Assembly (NCBI GenBank): GCA_016717335.1
Contig: JADKFS010000018.1
Coordinates: 1 to 64,000 of the forward strand
Direction of reading: 5' to 3'
Source of the DNA: Candidatus Ribeiella danica
GTDB lineage: Bacteria > Chloroflexota > Chloroflexia > Chloroflexales > Roseiflexaceae
Length of the DNA stretch: 64,000 nt
Shown: one piece after another, positions 22,046 to 29,305 of the stretch
Layout: the number at the start of each line of letters is the position of its first letter
How positions within the stretch are numbered: the stretch's first letter is position 1
The notes under the pieces: model-generated
Told to the model about the DNA's origin: nothing
What the model saw: the letters and a program-made list of their open reading frames with translations, nothing else
Database searches by the model: none
Position numbers and translations under genes: made by a program

Positions 22046-22735
22046 TTACTCGGCTGCGGTTGGGCGGAGCCGGGCGCTTGCCCTGCCGGGTACGGGTTCC
22101 GTGGCGTGCTCGGGCCGCTCCGACCAGAGCGCATAGCCCAGCCAGGCCAAAGCTAATCCCACCGGCACGGCCACGAGCGCCTTGTACTCCTGCGGAAGCA
22201 GCGCAGCCACGGGAGACAACGCGGCCCCCACGGCAAGCAGGCCGGCCGCCCAGCGCGGCAGGATGCCGGCGCGGAACGTCGCGAAGCCAAACAGCAGGCC
22301 GCCGAAGATATACACGATCCCTGATAGCGAGTAGAGCGCTGCGAGGACTTCGAGGTTTATCCCGCCGGGGTGCCCATTGAAGAGCCCCAGGAAGCCCTCC
22401 ACAAACGTCGGCGCCGTGGTCGCCCACAGCGGCAAGATAACGGCTTCGGCGAAGGTATAGGGCGCTGTGAGCGCATAGAAGAGGCTAAACAGGAGATAGC
22501 CGGCCAGGCCAAGCCACCCGGCCGCTTTCACTTGCCGGGCGTAGAGCCCCGCCATGCCGAGCATGCCGAAGAAGCACATGGCGGTGGCCAGGGCGTGGAC
22601 GATGATCCACCGGGTGGTGGTGGCTGACGCAAGCGTTTCAAGCGGATGGAACAGCCCAACGGCCACATAAAAGATCCCTGCTACCATTGCTGATAAACCT
22701 GCCCAGCGGATGAGGCTCGCGGCGGTAATCTTCAT
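22046..22735 (-). CDS. Polytopic membrane protein of unknown function
   Basis: 229 residues with about seven hydrophobic segments (IRWAGLSAMVAGIFYVAVG, WIIVHALATAMCFFGMLG, LGLAGYLLFSLFYAL and so on) and a short charged tail. The chosen start ATG at 22735 has AAGGAG at ideal spacing. An upstream ATG at 22789 overlaps the stop of the previous gene as ATGA and could be a coupled start, but its extra 18 residues look unstructured. It resembles small conserved membrane proteins of the DUF4386 sort; I cannot assign a function. It is probably co-transcribed with the 103-residue gene upstream. Confidence 0.7.
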   Translation of the reverse strand: MKITAASLIRWAGLSAMVAGIFYVAVGLFHPLETLASATTTRWIIVHALATAMCFFGMLGMAGLYARQVKAAGWLGLAGYLLFSLFYALTAPYTFAEAVILPLWATTAPTFVEGFLGLFNGHPGGINLEVLAALYSLSGIVYIFGGLLFGFATFRAGILPRWAAGLLAVGAALSPVAALLPQEYKALVAVPVGLALAWLGYALWSERPEHATEPVPGRASARLRPTAAE

Positions 22736-22785
22736 TTGACGCTCCTTGTTGTTCCCTCTCAGGGCGGCGGTCTGGCGATTGGCAT

Positions 22786-23097
22786 TCATGCGTTTGTCCC
22801 CTTTGTCGAATGATCGTGATCGGTGTCCGCGGTGGTATGCGGCTCGTTCGTCGGTGTGGGTTCAACCTGAATGACCGCGATCAATGGCACTCCTAAATCG
22901 CGCACTTTTCTGAGCACCCCATGCAACGCGGCCTGATCGACCACCAGGCCCCTTAACAGCGTATCGCCGTTGTCTGCTCGCGTGATAGTCAGACCTTCAA
23001 ACCAGGCGGCCCACCGGCCATCAAGGTGTCCCTTGAGGCGAAATTCGTACCATCCAGGCTCGTGATGATCCTGCGTTGATGCGTGTGTTCCACTCAT
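22786..23097 (-). CDS. Small conserved hypothetical protein
   Basis: 103 residues, soluble, with the pattern YEFRLKGHLDGRWAAWFEGL then LLRGLVVDQAALHGVLRKVR and DLGVPLIAVIQVEP. I know this as a recurrent short family in Actinobacteria and Chloroflexota with no assigned function. The C-terminal tail is rich in His, Asp and Thr (residues 83-100). Its stop overlaps a possible ATG of the next gene (ATGA), suggesting translational coupling with the membrane protein. Confidence 0.7.
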   Translation of the reverse strand: MSGTHASTQDHHEPGWYEFRLKGHLDGRWAAWFEGLTITRADNGDTLLRGLVVDQAALHGVLRKVRDLGVPLIAVIQVEPTPTNEPHTTADTDHDHSTKGTNA

Positions 23098-23161
23098 GCT
23101 GCGCCTCGTGCATGTTCCTCTCTATCAATGCAGCTCCGCGTCGCTGCATTGGATCCTTCCT

Positions 23162-23268
23162 TTATAGCTGTGAGCAAAACCATTGAGTCACGATGCACGA
23201 ACGACATGCCGCGGTGATGCCATCCGTCGTACTGCCAACTGGCTCCTGCCGACTGCCCACTGCTATAG
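23162..23268. mobile_element. MITE-like element, copy B (107 bp), inverted orientation
   Basis: Starts TTATAGCTGTGAGCA and ends TGCCCACTGCTATAG, giving imperfect terminal inverted repeats of about 15 bp (CTATAGCWGTGRGCA). The interior is the reverse complement of copies A, C and D. Confidence 0.8.
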
Positions 23269-23278
23269 AGGATACAAG

Positions 23279-23313
23279 TACATGTGATGAGGCGGCATCA
23301 CTACATGTGATGA
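23279..23313. promoter_or_regulatory. Candidate operator: two TACATGTGATGA repeats
   Basis: TACATGTGATGA occurs at 23279-23290 and again at 23302-23313, 23 bp apart. The second copy is part of an inverted repeat, ATCAC-N5-GTGAT. It lies in the gap between the MalT-like gene's 3' end and the small minus-strand operon, about 180-215 bp upstream of 23097. Regulatory role inferred only. Confidence 0.35.
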
Positions 23314-23351
23314 TTGATGTGTTGATCTCGTAGCTGGCACGGCGCGGGCAA

Positions 23352-23391
23352 TAAAAAGCCCCGGCAGGTGTTCGACAAACCTACCAGGGGC
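23352..23391 (-). terminator. Intrinsic terminator of the MalT-like gene
   Basis: On the minus strand a stem of about 13 bp (GCCCCTGGTAGGT paired with ACACCTGCCGGGGC, with mismatches) is followed directly by TTTTTATT. It begins about 20 bp after the stop of the LuxR-family gene. Confidence 0.75.
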
Positions 23392-23412
23392 GGGGTGGTG
23401 TTTGCAGGTGTG

Positions 23413-26214
23413 TTAGAACAAATCGAGCTCCTCAGCCCGGCGAACAGCCGCCCGGCGGTTGTTTATCCCGAGCTTTGTGTAAATGTTATTGGTATGAGTA
23501 CGCAGGGTGTGCAGGGACACCATAAGCTCGCGGGCAATCTCCGGGCCACTCAAGTCGGTTCTGAGCAGCCGCAGCACGTCAAGCTCACGTGCGCTCAGCG
23601 GCTCGATCAAAGGGTGAGCGATGAAGGATGAAGGGTGAACATCTTCTTGCTTTCCAAAGGCGGCCAGCAATCTGACAGCGTAGTCCTTCATCCTTCCGCC
23701 CTCATCCTTCATCCTGCCCAGGAGCGCAGCCAGGGGTGCGCCTTCGTCCACAAACACGCGGGCATAGCCCTCCGGCTCAGCCAGCGTCAGGGCGCGCTCC
23801 AGCGGCACCAGGGCCGCCGGGATATCGCCTTGCGCCTGGTGAGCGAGCGATAGCAGCACCAGGGTTTCGATCGCGCTGCCCATGCGCGCGCCTGCTTCCG
23901 CCGCTTGCAGCAGGCGCTCCAGTAGTCCGATCACCTCACGCCTGGAGTGGGCGGCACGCTCGCTCGTAGCGTGGGCCAGGAGCACGCGGGCCAGGGTGAT
24001 GTGCTCGAACTCGCGCAGGTAGCTGAGGTCATCCTGGGCGGACAGGCCCTGTGCGCGCGCCCAGCCGAGGGCTTCGCCCAACCGCCGCTGCGCGACCCAC
24101 ACCCGTGCCTTCAGCGCCGCGATCGGACGAAGATTGGGGAAGAAGTCGCTCACATAGAGGCGCTCGGCCTCGTCGAGCAGCTCAAGCGCGCCGTCCGGAT
24201 CTCCTTCGGCCGCTCGTACGCGCGCCATCGCGACGCGCCAACGATAGCGGTGTTGCGGTAATCCATTGTGCTCGCCCAGCTCCTGGCTGCGCAGCAGGTG
24301 CTGCGTGGCGGCAGGCAGATCGTTACGCTCACGCTGGAGCTCGCTCACGCCCACGTACAGGCCTGCCGTGCCGCGCACGAGCGGCTCGCCCTGCGCCGCC
24401 GCAAGCTGCAGCGCCTGCTCATAGGTCCGCAGTGCCTCGTGGAGCCGACCTTGCACAATCCGAATATCCGCCAGGGCGATGGCGCAGCCGACTGCGTCAG
24501 CGATGTGCCCGGCCAGCTGCAAATGAGCCATACCCTCGGCATACCCCTGGTGGGCAGCCTCAAGATCCCCGCTCGTCCAGGAGGCGATTCCCAGCAGCGA
24601 CGCTGCCGCTCCGCGCATCAGATGGTCGTCCTCATGGACGAGGCCGCGCGCGTGCCGGGCATGTGTCACGGTCTCCGGCACATTGCCCCGCGCCAGGGCC
24701 TGCCCGGCACGCCACACAGCGATCGCACCCGGCAGACGGTGGAATGCCGCTTCGTCCACCACGACCATCGCAGCTACTGGGGCATCCGGTCGTGCAGGCC
24801 CAGCGGCGGTCGTGTCCAGCCAGCGTTCAGCGTCCCGCAGGCGGGCCTCAACCCCATCGAGCTCGCCACTACTCAGTAACGCCCCGGCATACCCGGCGCT
24901 GAGCACGGGCCGGTAGTGGATCAGCTCGTCGGGGAGCGCCTTGAGCCAGCCCAGCAGCGTGGCATCCTGTCTGCTCCGGCGCATGGCGGGCGCGGCCAGC
25001 TCGACCAGGCCCGCCGCGCGCGCGAAATCCGCGGCGGCCAGCGCGTGGCGGATCGCATCGGCCGCCGAGCCATGCTGCTCGTACCACGCGCTCGCGCGCC
25101 GGTGCAGCGTCGCGAGCAGATCGGGCTGCTCCGCCATCAAATGCGCCCGGAGCACGTCGGCAAACAGGTGGTGGTAGCGATACCAGTGGCGCCGGTCGTC
25201 CAGCGGCACGACAAAGAAGTTGCCGCGCTCCAGGGCCTCTAGCTGCGCCTGGCCGCGCGCCTGGCCGGTGACGGCATCGCACAGCGAGCCGTTCAGCCGG
25301 TCGAGAATGGCGGTCTGGAGCAAGAAGCTCCGCACGCGTTCGGGCTGGCGCTGCAGCACCTCTTCGAGCAGATAGTCCACGACATACCGGTTGTCGCCGG
25401 CGAACGCTCGAATGAACCCAGGAATGTCCTCTCGCCCGCGCATCGAGAGCGCCGCCAGCTGGAGCCCGGCAATCCAGCCTTCGGTGCGGGTCTCCAGGGC
25501 GGCGATATCGTCCGCCGCAAGGTTGAGGCCCATCACCTGCGTGAGAAATCCGGCGGCTTCGGCGGGGGTAAACCGCAAATCGGCGGCGCGCAGCTCGGTC
25601 AATTGGTCGCGCACGCGTAGCCGGGCCAGCGGGAGCTGCGGATCCTCGCGGCTGGTGATCACCAGAAGCAGCTGCGGCGGCAATCGCTCGACCAGAAAGG
25701 CGAGCGCCTGGTCAATCGGCCTGGCATCCAGCACGTGGTAGTCGTCAAGCACGAGGATCGCAGGCTGCGGCAGCGTGGCGATCTCGTTGAGCAGCATCGG
25801 CAGCAGGGCATCAATGGGCGGGGGCTGGAGAGACTGGAGCACAGCTACCAGCTCTGCTCCGATCGTTGGCGCAATCATCTGCAAGGCAGCCACAAGATAC
25901 GTCAGAAAGCGTACGGGGTCGCTATCGCCTTCGTCCAGCGACAGCCAGGCCACGTTGAAGTTTTGAGTTTTGAGCTTTGAGGTTTGCGTGTGCTCGGTCT
26001 GAGATAATTCAGAACTCAAAACGTGCAACTCAGAACTGAGCGAAGCGAGCCATTCGCTGACCAGCGTGGTTTTGCCGAAGCCAGCGGGGGCAGCAATCAG
26101 GGTCAGTTTGCGATGCAGGCCCTCATTCAGCCGTGCGATCAAACGTGGACGCAGGACTGCGTTCGGGCGCGGCGGCGGGATATATAGTTTCGTGGTCAAA
26201 ATGGGCGCAGGCAT
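23413..26214 (-). CDS. MalT-like LuxR-family ATP-dependent transcriptional regulator
   Basis: About 933 residues. Domain order: LAL/MalT-type NTPase (Walker A LIAAPAGFGKTT near residue 45, Walker B AILVLDDYHVLD near 165, sensor ITSRED), winged-helix region, a long SUPR/TPR superhelix (about residues 330-800), and a C-terminal LuxR HTH (LSARELDVLRLL ... IARELMVSLHTLRTHTNNIY). Members are activators opened by a small-molecule inducer and ATP. The start at 26214 (MPAPILTTKLYIPPP) is the family's usual N-terminus. A TATAAT at 26221-26226 ends only 6 bp before it, suggesting a leaderless mRNA. Two period-7 islands are inserted in frame, after the P-loop (25953-26043) and just before the HTH (23611-23720). 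Confidence 0.9.
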   Translation of the reverse strand: MPAPILTTKLYIPPPRPNAVLRPRLIARLNEGLHRKLTLIAAPAGFGKTTLVSEWLASLSSELHVLSSELSQTEHTQTSKLKTQNFNVAWLSLDEGDSDPVRFLTYLVAALQMIAPTIGAELVAVLQSLQPPPIDALLPMLLNEIATLPQPAILVLDDYHVLDARPIDQALAFLVERLPPQLLLVITSREDPQLPLARLRVRDQLTELRAADLRFTPAEAAGFLTQVMGLNLAADDIAALETRTEGWIAGLQLAALSMRGREDIPGFIRAFAGDNRYVVDYLLEEVLQRQPERVRSFLLQTAILDRLNGSLCDAVTGQARGQAQLEALERGNFFVVPLDDRRHWYRYHHLFADVLRAHLMAEQPDLLATLHRRASAWYEQHGSAADAIRHALAAADFARAAGLVELAAPAMRRSRQDATLLGWLKALPDELIHYRPVLSAGYAGALLSSGELDGVEARLRDAERWLDTTAAGPARPDAPVAAMVVVDEAAFHRLPGAIAVWRAGQALARGNVPETVTHARHARGLVHEDDHLMRGAAASLLGIASWTSGDLEAAHQGYAEGMAHLQLAGHIADAVGCAIALADIRIVQGRLHEALRTYEQALQLAAAQGEPLVRGTAGLYVGVSELQRERNDLPAATQHLLRSQELGEHNGLPQHRYRWRVAMARVRAAEGDPDGALELLDEAERLYVSDFFPNLRPIAALKARVWVAQRRLGEALGWARAQGLSAQDDLSYLREFEHITLARVLLAHATSERAAHSRREVIGLLERLLQAAEAGARMGSAIETLVLLSLAHQAQGDIPAALVPLERALTLAEPEGYARVFVDEGAPLAALLGRMKDEGGRMKDYAVRLLAAFGKQEDVHPSSFIAHPLIEPLSARELDVLRLLRTDLSGPEIARELMVSLHTLRTHTNNIYTKLGINNRRAAVRRAEELDLF
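23611..23720. repeat. Period-7 word island in the MalT-like gene (3' part)
   Basis: GATGAAG words (23619-23640) face reverse-complement CTTCATC words (23682-23718). Translated in frame it gives GRMKDEGGRMKD and a following linker immediately before the HTH domain. Confidence 0.75.
25953..26043. repeat. Period-7 word island in the MalT-like gene (5' part)
   Basis: GTTTTGA/GAGTTTT words at 25957-25983 face ACTCAAAAC/ACTCAGA words at 26008-26040. In frame this encodes about 30 residues rich in Ser, Thr, Gln and Lys between the P-loop helix and the conserved WLSLDEGDSDP strand, a site where close relatives have only a short loop. Confidence 0.75.
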
Positions 26215-26400
26215 AGGCCAATTATACACATTCTTGGCGCCGCCGATGCGGTTGGGAAGCAGGCGTTGTTGATGGCGGGGTGGGCTGCCGGCGACTGCTC
26301 AAGTGCCGCACCCAATAGCAGCGGGCTTCGCATCTGCAGCTTTGTACTCACTATCCAAAGAAACAACCCATAGAATTGTTTCTCCTATACAAAAAAGTAC
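26215..26400. other. Intergenic gap, low content
   Basis: Holds the minus-strand -10 (ATTATA at 26221-26226 as read on plus) of the MalT-like gene. From about 26350 it becomes notably AT-rich for this genome, leading into the zinc-ribbon promoter. Nothing else recognised. Confidence 0.4.
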
Positions 26401-26428
26401 TTGATTCTACAGCTTTATACGCTACAAT
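26401..26428 (+). promoter_or_regulatory. Predicted promoter of the zinc-ribbon gene
   Basis: TTGATT at 26401-26406 and TACAAT at 26423-26428 with a 16 bp spacer, in an AT-rich stretch that contrasts with the surrounding GC-rich DNA. It implies a leader of about 120 nt. Confidence 0.45.
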
Positions 26429-26554
26429 AAAACAAAACAAGTGCTCGTTGGCACCGGGTACTAGGCAAGCTCGCCTCCGTGGTGTAATCTCAAACCCGTC
26501 ATGCGATGCATCATTACACCACGCCGGCGCAACAGTGATACAAGGACGTACACT

Positions 26555-26938
26555 ATGAGCTACCAGTATAAGCGCCCCGATACGCAAGTCGTGGTTTGTG
26601 ACGCCTGCAGCGACTTCAGTTGGGTGAGTGACCCACAGTGGCGCCCGACCCAGCAGAGTAGCGCCGAGCACCCTCTGCACCTCTGCCCGAAATGCTGGCA
26701 CGTAGCTATCTGGTGCTTAGCACACCAGCAGTATCATCTACCAGATGTATTCCATCGTCGCGCCTGTGTCGACTGTGGCGGTCTGTTTACCAGTGTCGTG
26801 CGCGATGCGATCATTCGCTGCCCATCGTGTCGTCGCCTAGCGGGCGATCTGCCTACGCAGCCTCCACCGGTTGAGCCGAAACGCGCAGGCTCATTTGTCC
26901 GTCAGCTCTTCTCATTTCGCCCCACCCATCGCCAATAG
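26555..26938 (+). CDS. Small protein with two zinc ribbons, unknown function
   Basis: 127 residues with four Cys-x-x-Cys pairs: CDAC (residues 15-18), CPKC (near 45), CVDC (near 71) and CPSC (near 88). Two treble-clef or rubredoxin-like zinc sites are likely. The C-terminal 30 residues are basic with Pro and Phe. The start at 26555 (MSYQYKRPD) is the first Met giving a compact protein. The base composition is lower in GC than the neighbours and it has a separate AT-rich promoter, which hints at transfer. The role could be nucleic-acid binding, but nothing in the sequence proves it. Confidence 0.65.
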   Translation: MSYQYKRPDTQVVVCDACSDFSWVSDPQWRPTQQSSAEHPLHLCPKCWHVAIWCLAHQQYHLPDVFHRRACVDCGGLFTSVVRDAIIRCPSCRRLAGDLPTQPPPVEPKRAGSFVRQLFSFRPTHRQ

Positions 26939-26950
26939 CCAAGACGATCC

Positions 26951-27056
26951 TCTAGCAGTGGGCAGTCGGCAGGAGCCAGTCGGCAGCAAGACGGATGGCA
27001 GCACAACGGCAGCTCGTTCGTGCCTAGTGGCTCAGTGGTTTTGCTCACAGCTATAG
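26951..27056. mobile_element. MITE-like element, copy C (106 bp)
   Basis: Begins near TCTAGCAGTGGGCAGTCGGC and ends TTTTGCTCACAGCTATAG. It ends 9 bp before the start codon of the formyltransferase-like gene, so it supplies that gene's leader and perhaps its expression signals. Confidence 0.8.
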
Positions 27057-27065
27057 AGCATCGCT

Positions 27066-27980
27066 ATGCCGCCATCGGATCTACGAATCGTCTTCCTCGG
27101 CATGATCTGCGATAGCTCGACCGCCGTGCTGGAGGTGCTGCTCGCGGCCGGGCTGCAGGTGTGCGCCGTCGTCGTCGCGGCCGCGCGCGGCGCGGCGGCG
27201 GGTCCGATCGCCGCGCTCGCGCCGCCGCGGGCAGCCTCGCCGCTGGCGATCGCCAGCCCGTTCCTGGAGCGCAACATCGCCCACCTCGCCTGGGAGCGCG
27301 GCGTCGCGACCTTCGAGCTGCGGCAGCCTGGCGCGCCCGAGGCGCGCCAGGCCCTGGCGGATCTGCGGCCCGACCTGGCCTGCGTGGCCTGCTTTCCGCG
27401 GCGCATCCCGGCGCCGCTGCTGGCCGTGCCGCGGCTGGGCTTCCTGAACATGCACCCTTCGCTGCTGCCGGCGCACCGCGGCCCCGAGCCGCTGTTCTGG
27501 ACCTTCCGCGCTGGCGAGCGCCAGGCCGGCGCGACGATCCACTTCATGGACGAGGGGCTGGACACCGGCGACATCGTCGCGCAGGCGCCACTCGACCTGC
27601 CCGACGGCATCTCCGGCGCCGCGGCCGAGCGGCGCTGCGCTATGCTGGGCGGGCGGCTCATGGCCGAGGCGCTGGCGGCGCTCGCCGCGGGGGCATTGGA
27701 GCGCCGGCCGCAGCCGCCGGGCGGCAGCTACGAATCCTGGCCGGGGCCGCAGCACTGGCGGATCGGCGCCGAGTGGCCGGCGCGGCGCGCGTTCAACTTC
27801 ATGCGCGGGACGGCCGAGTGGCGCCGGCCCTACATCATCGATGCGGGCGGCCGGGAGCTGCTGATCGAGGCGGCGATCGACTACGACGCGGACGCGTCGC
27901 TGGGCGTGCCGCTCGCGCGCGTGGGCGACGAAGTGCGCATTCAATGTGCGCCGGGGGTGCTGCGGGCAAGAGCTGGGTGA
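27066..27980 (+). CDS. Methionyl-tRNA formyltransferase-like protein
   Basis: 304 residues. The N-terminal formyltransferase fold carries IVFLGMICDSS and the catalytic signature NMHPSLLPAHRGPEP (Asn-x-His) with the downstream GATIHFMDEGLDTGDI (catalytic Asp). The C-terminal 90 residues match the OB-fold extension of Fmt. These enzymes transfer a formyl group from 10-formyl-THF to Met-tRNA or to amino sugars. Differences from a housekeeping Fmt: a shortened, Ala-rich segment at residues 35-60 and no def (deformylase) neighbour, so a paralogue acting on another substrate is possible. The MITE ends directly upstream. Confidence 0.75.
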   Translation: MPPSDLRIVFLGMICDSSTAVLEVLLAAGLQVCAVVVAAARGAAAGPIAALAPPRAASPLAIASPFLERNIAHLAWERGVATFELRQPGAPEARQALADLRPDLACVACFPRRIPAPLLAVPRLGFLNMHPSLLPAHRGPEPLFWTFRAGERQAGATIHFMDEGLDTGDIVAQAPLDLPDGISGAAAERRCAMLGGRLMAEALAALAAGALERRPQPPGGSYESWPGPQHWRIGAEWPARRAFNFMRGTAEWRRPYIIDAGGRELLIEAAIDYDADASLGVPLARVGDEVRIQCAPGVLRARAG

Positions 27981-28022
27981 AGACCTATAGCAGGCCGCAG
28001 CAGAAATAAAGCAATCGCGATT

Positions 28023-28031
28023 TGGTATAAT
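28023..28031 (+). promoter_or_regulatory. Extended -10 promoter of the MFS gene
   Basis: TGGTATAAT gives an extended -10 (TGn-TATAAT, hexamer at 28026-28031) with no good -35. It is placed 42 bp before the MFS start codon. Confidence 0.5.
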
Positions 28032-28072
28032 GTCGGCGCCTGGCTGCTTCCTCTTGGAATGGATAAACAGCG

Positions 28073-29287
28073 ATGCCCTCCACATCTCGGCGACCCTCCA
28101 CCGCCCGCCTCACCTTGATCCTGGGAGCCCTCACCGCCTTCGGGCCGATGTCGATCGATATGTACCTGCCGAGCCTGCCGGCGATCGCGCGCGAGTTTCA
28201 CACCGACACCGCCACGGCCCAGATCTCGCTGGCGATCTTCTTCGCCGGGCTGGCCGCCGGCCAGGCCTTCTACGGCCCGATCGCCGATCGCTACGGGCGC
28301 AAGCGGCCGCTGCTGATCGGCTGCGCGCTCTACGCGGTCGCGTCGATCGCCTGCGCGCTGGCCCCGTCGATCGAGGCGCTGATCGCGCTGCGCCTGGTCC
28401 AGGCGATCGGCGGGTGCGCGGGGATGGTGCTGGCCCGCTCTGCCGTGCGCGACCTGTTCGACGAGCACGACTCGGCGCGCATGTACTCTTTTCTGATGCT
28501 TGTGATGGGCCTGGCGCCGGTCACCGCGCCGCTGATCGGCGGGCAGCTGCTGGTCGCCTTCAGCTGGCGGGCGATCTTCTGGGTGCTGAGCGGCTTCGGG
28601 CTGCTGTGCCTGCTGATGGTGCTGCTCGGCCTGCCGGAGACGCTGCCGGCGGAGCGGCGCAGCCGCGCCGGGCTCGGCCTGGCGCTGGGGGTCTACGGGC
28701 GCCTGCTGGCAGACCCGCGCTTCATCGGCTACGCGCTGACCGGCGGCTTCGTGTCGGCGGGGATGTTCGCGTATATCTCCGGCTCGCCGTTCGTGTTCAT
28801 CGAGCTGTACGGCGTCGCGCCGACGAGCTATGGCTGGCTGTTCGGCACCAACGCGCTCGGCCTGGTGATCGCCTCGCAGATCAACCGCCGGCTGCTGGCG
28901 CGCTACCGCGGCGATGAGATCCTCGCCGCGACTCTGGCGGTCAGCGCGACGTCGGGCCTCGTGCTCGTGCTGGCGGCGGCGACCGGGTTTGGCGGGCTGG
29001 CGGGCCTGATGGCGCCGCTGTTCGTCTGTGTCGCGAGCGGCGGGCTGGTCGGCCCGAACACGGCGGCTGCGGCAATGGCGCCGCACGGGCGAGTGGCGGG
29101 CAGCGCCTCGGCCCTGCTCGGCACGCTCCAGTTCGTGGTGGGCGCGCTCGCGGGCGCGCTGGTGGGGGTCCTGGCCAATGGCACCGGGCTGCCGATGGCC
29201 GGCGTGATCGCCGCCTGTGAGATCGCGGCGCTGCTGATCTTCCGGGCGCTGGCGGCCCGCCCGGTGCTGCGCGCAGCGCGCGGGTGA
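28073..29287 (+). CDS. Bcr/CflA-family MFS drug-resistance transporter
   Basis: 404 residues, 12 predicted membrane helices. Family signatures: TAFGPMSIDMYLPSLPAI in helix 1 (motif D1 of the 12-TMS DHA1/Bcr group), the loop motif GPIADRYGRKRPLLIG (motif A), and GGCAGMVLARSAVRD near helix 4. It would export small toxic compounds by proton antiport in the inner membrane. The start at 28073 follows the promoter at 28026; upstream in-frame sequence from 28030 would place the start inside the promoter. It is convergent with the ABC-kinase fusion gene, with only 18 bp between the stops. Confidence 0.9.
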   Translation: MPSTSRRPSTARLTLILGALTAFGPMSIDMYLPSLPAIAREFHTDTATAQISLAIFFAGLAAGQAFYGPIADRYGRKRPLLIGCALYAVASIACALAPSIEALIALRLVQAIGGCAGMVLARSAVRDLFDEHDSARMYSFLMLVMGLAPVTAPLIGGQLLVAFSWRAIFWVLSGFGLLCLLMVLLGLPETLPAERRSRAGLGLALGVYGRLLADPRFIGYALTGGFVSAGMFAYISGSPFVFIELYGVAPTSYGWLFGTNALGLVIASQINRRLLARYRGDEILAATLAVSATSGLVLVLAAATGFGGLAGLMAPLFVCVASGGLVGPNTAAAAMAPHGRVAGSASALLGTLQFVVGALAGALVGVLANGTGLPMAGVIAACEIAALLIFRALAARPVLRAARG

Positions 29288-29305
29288 GCCATTCCTCCTC
29301 CTGGC

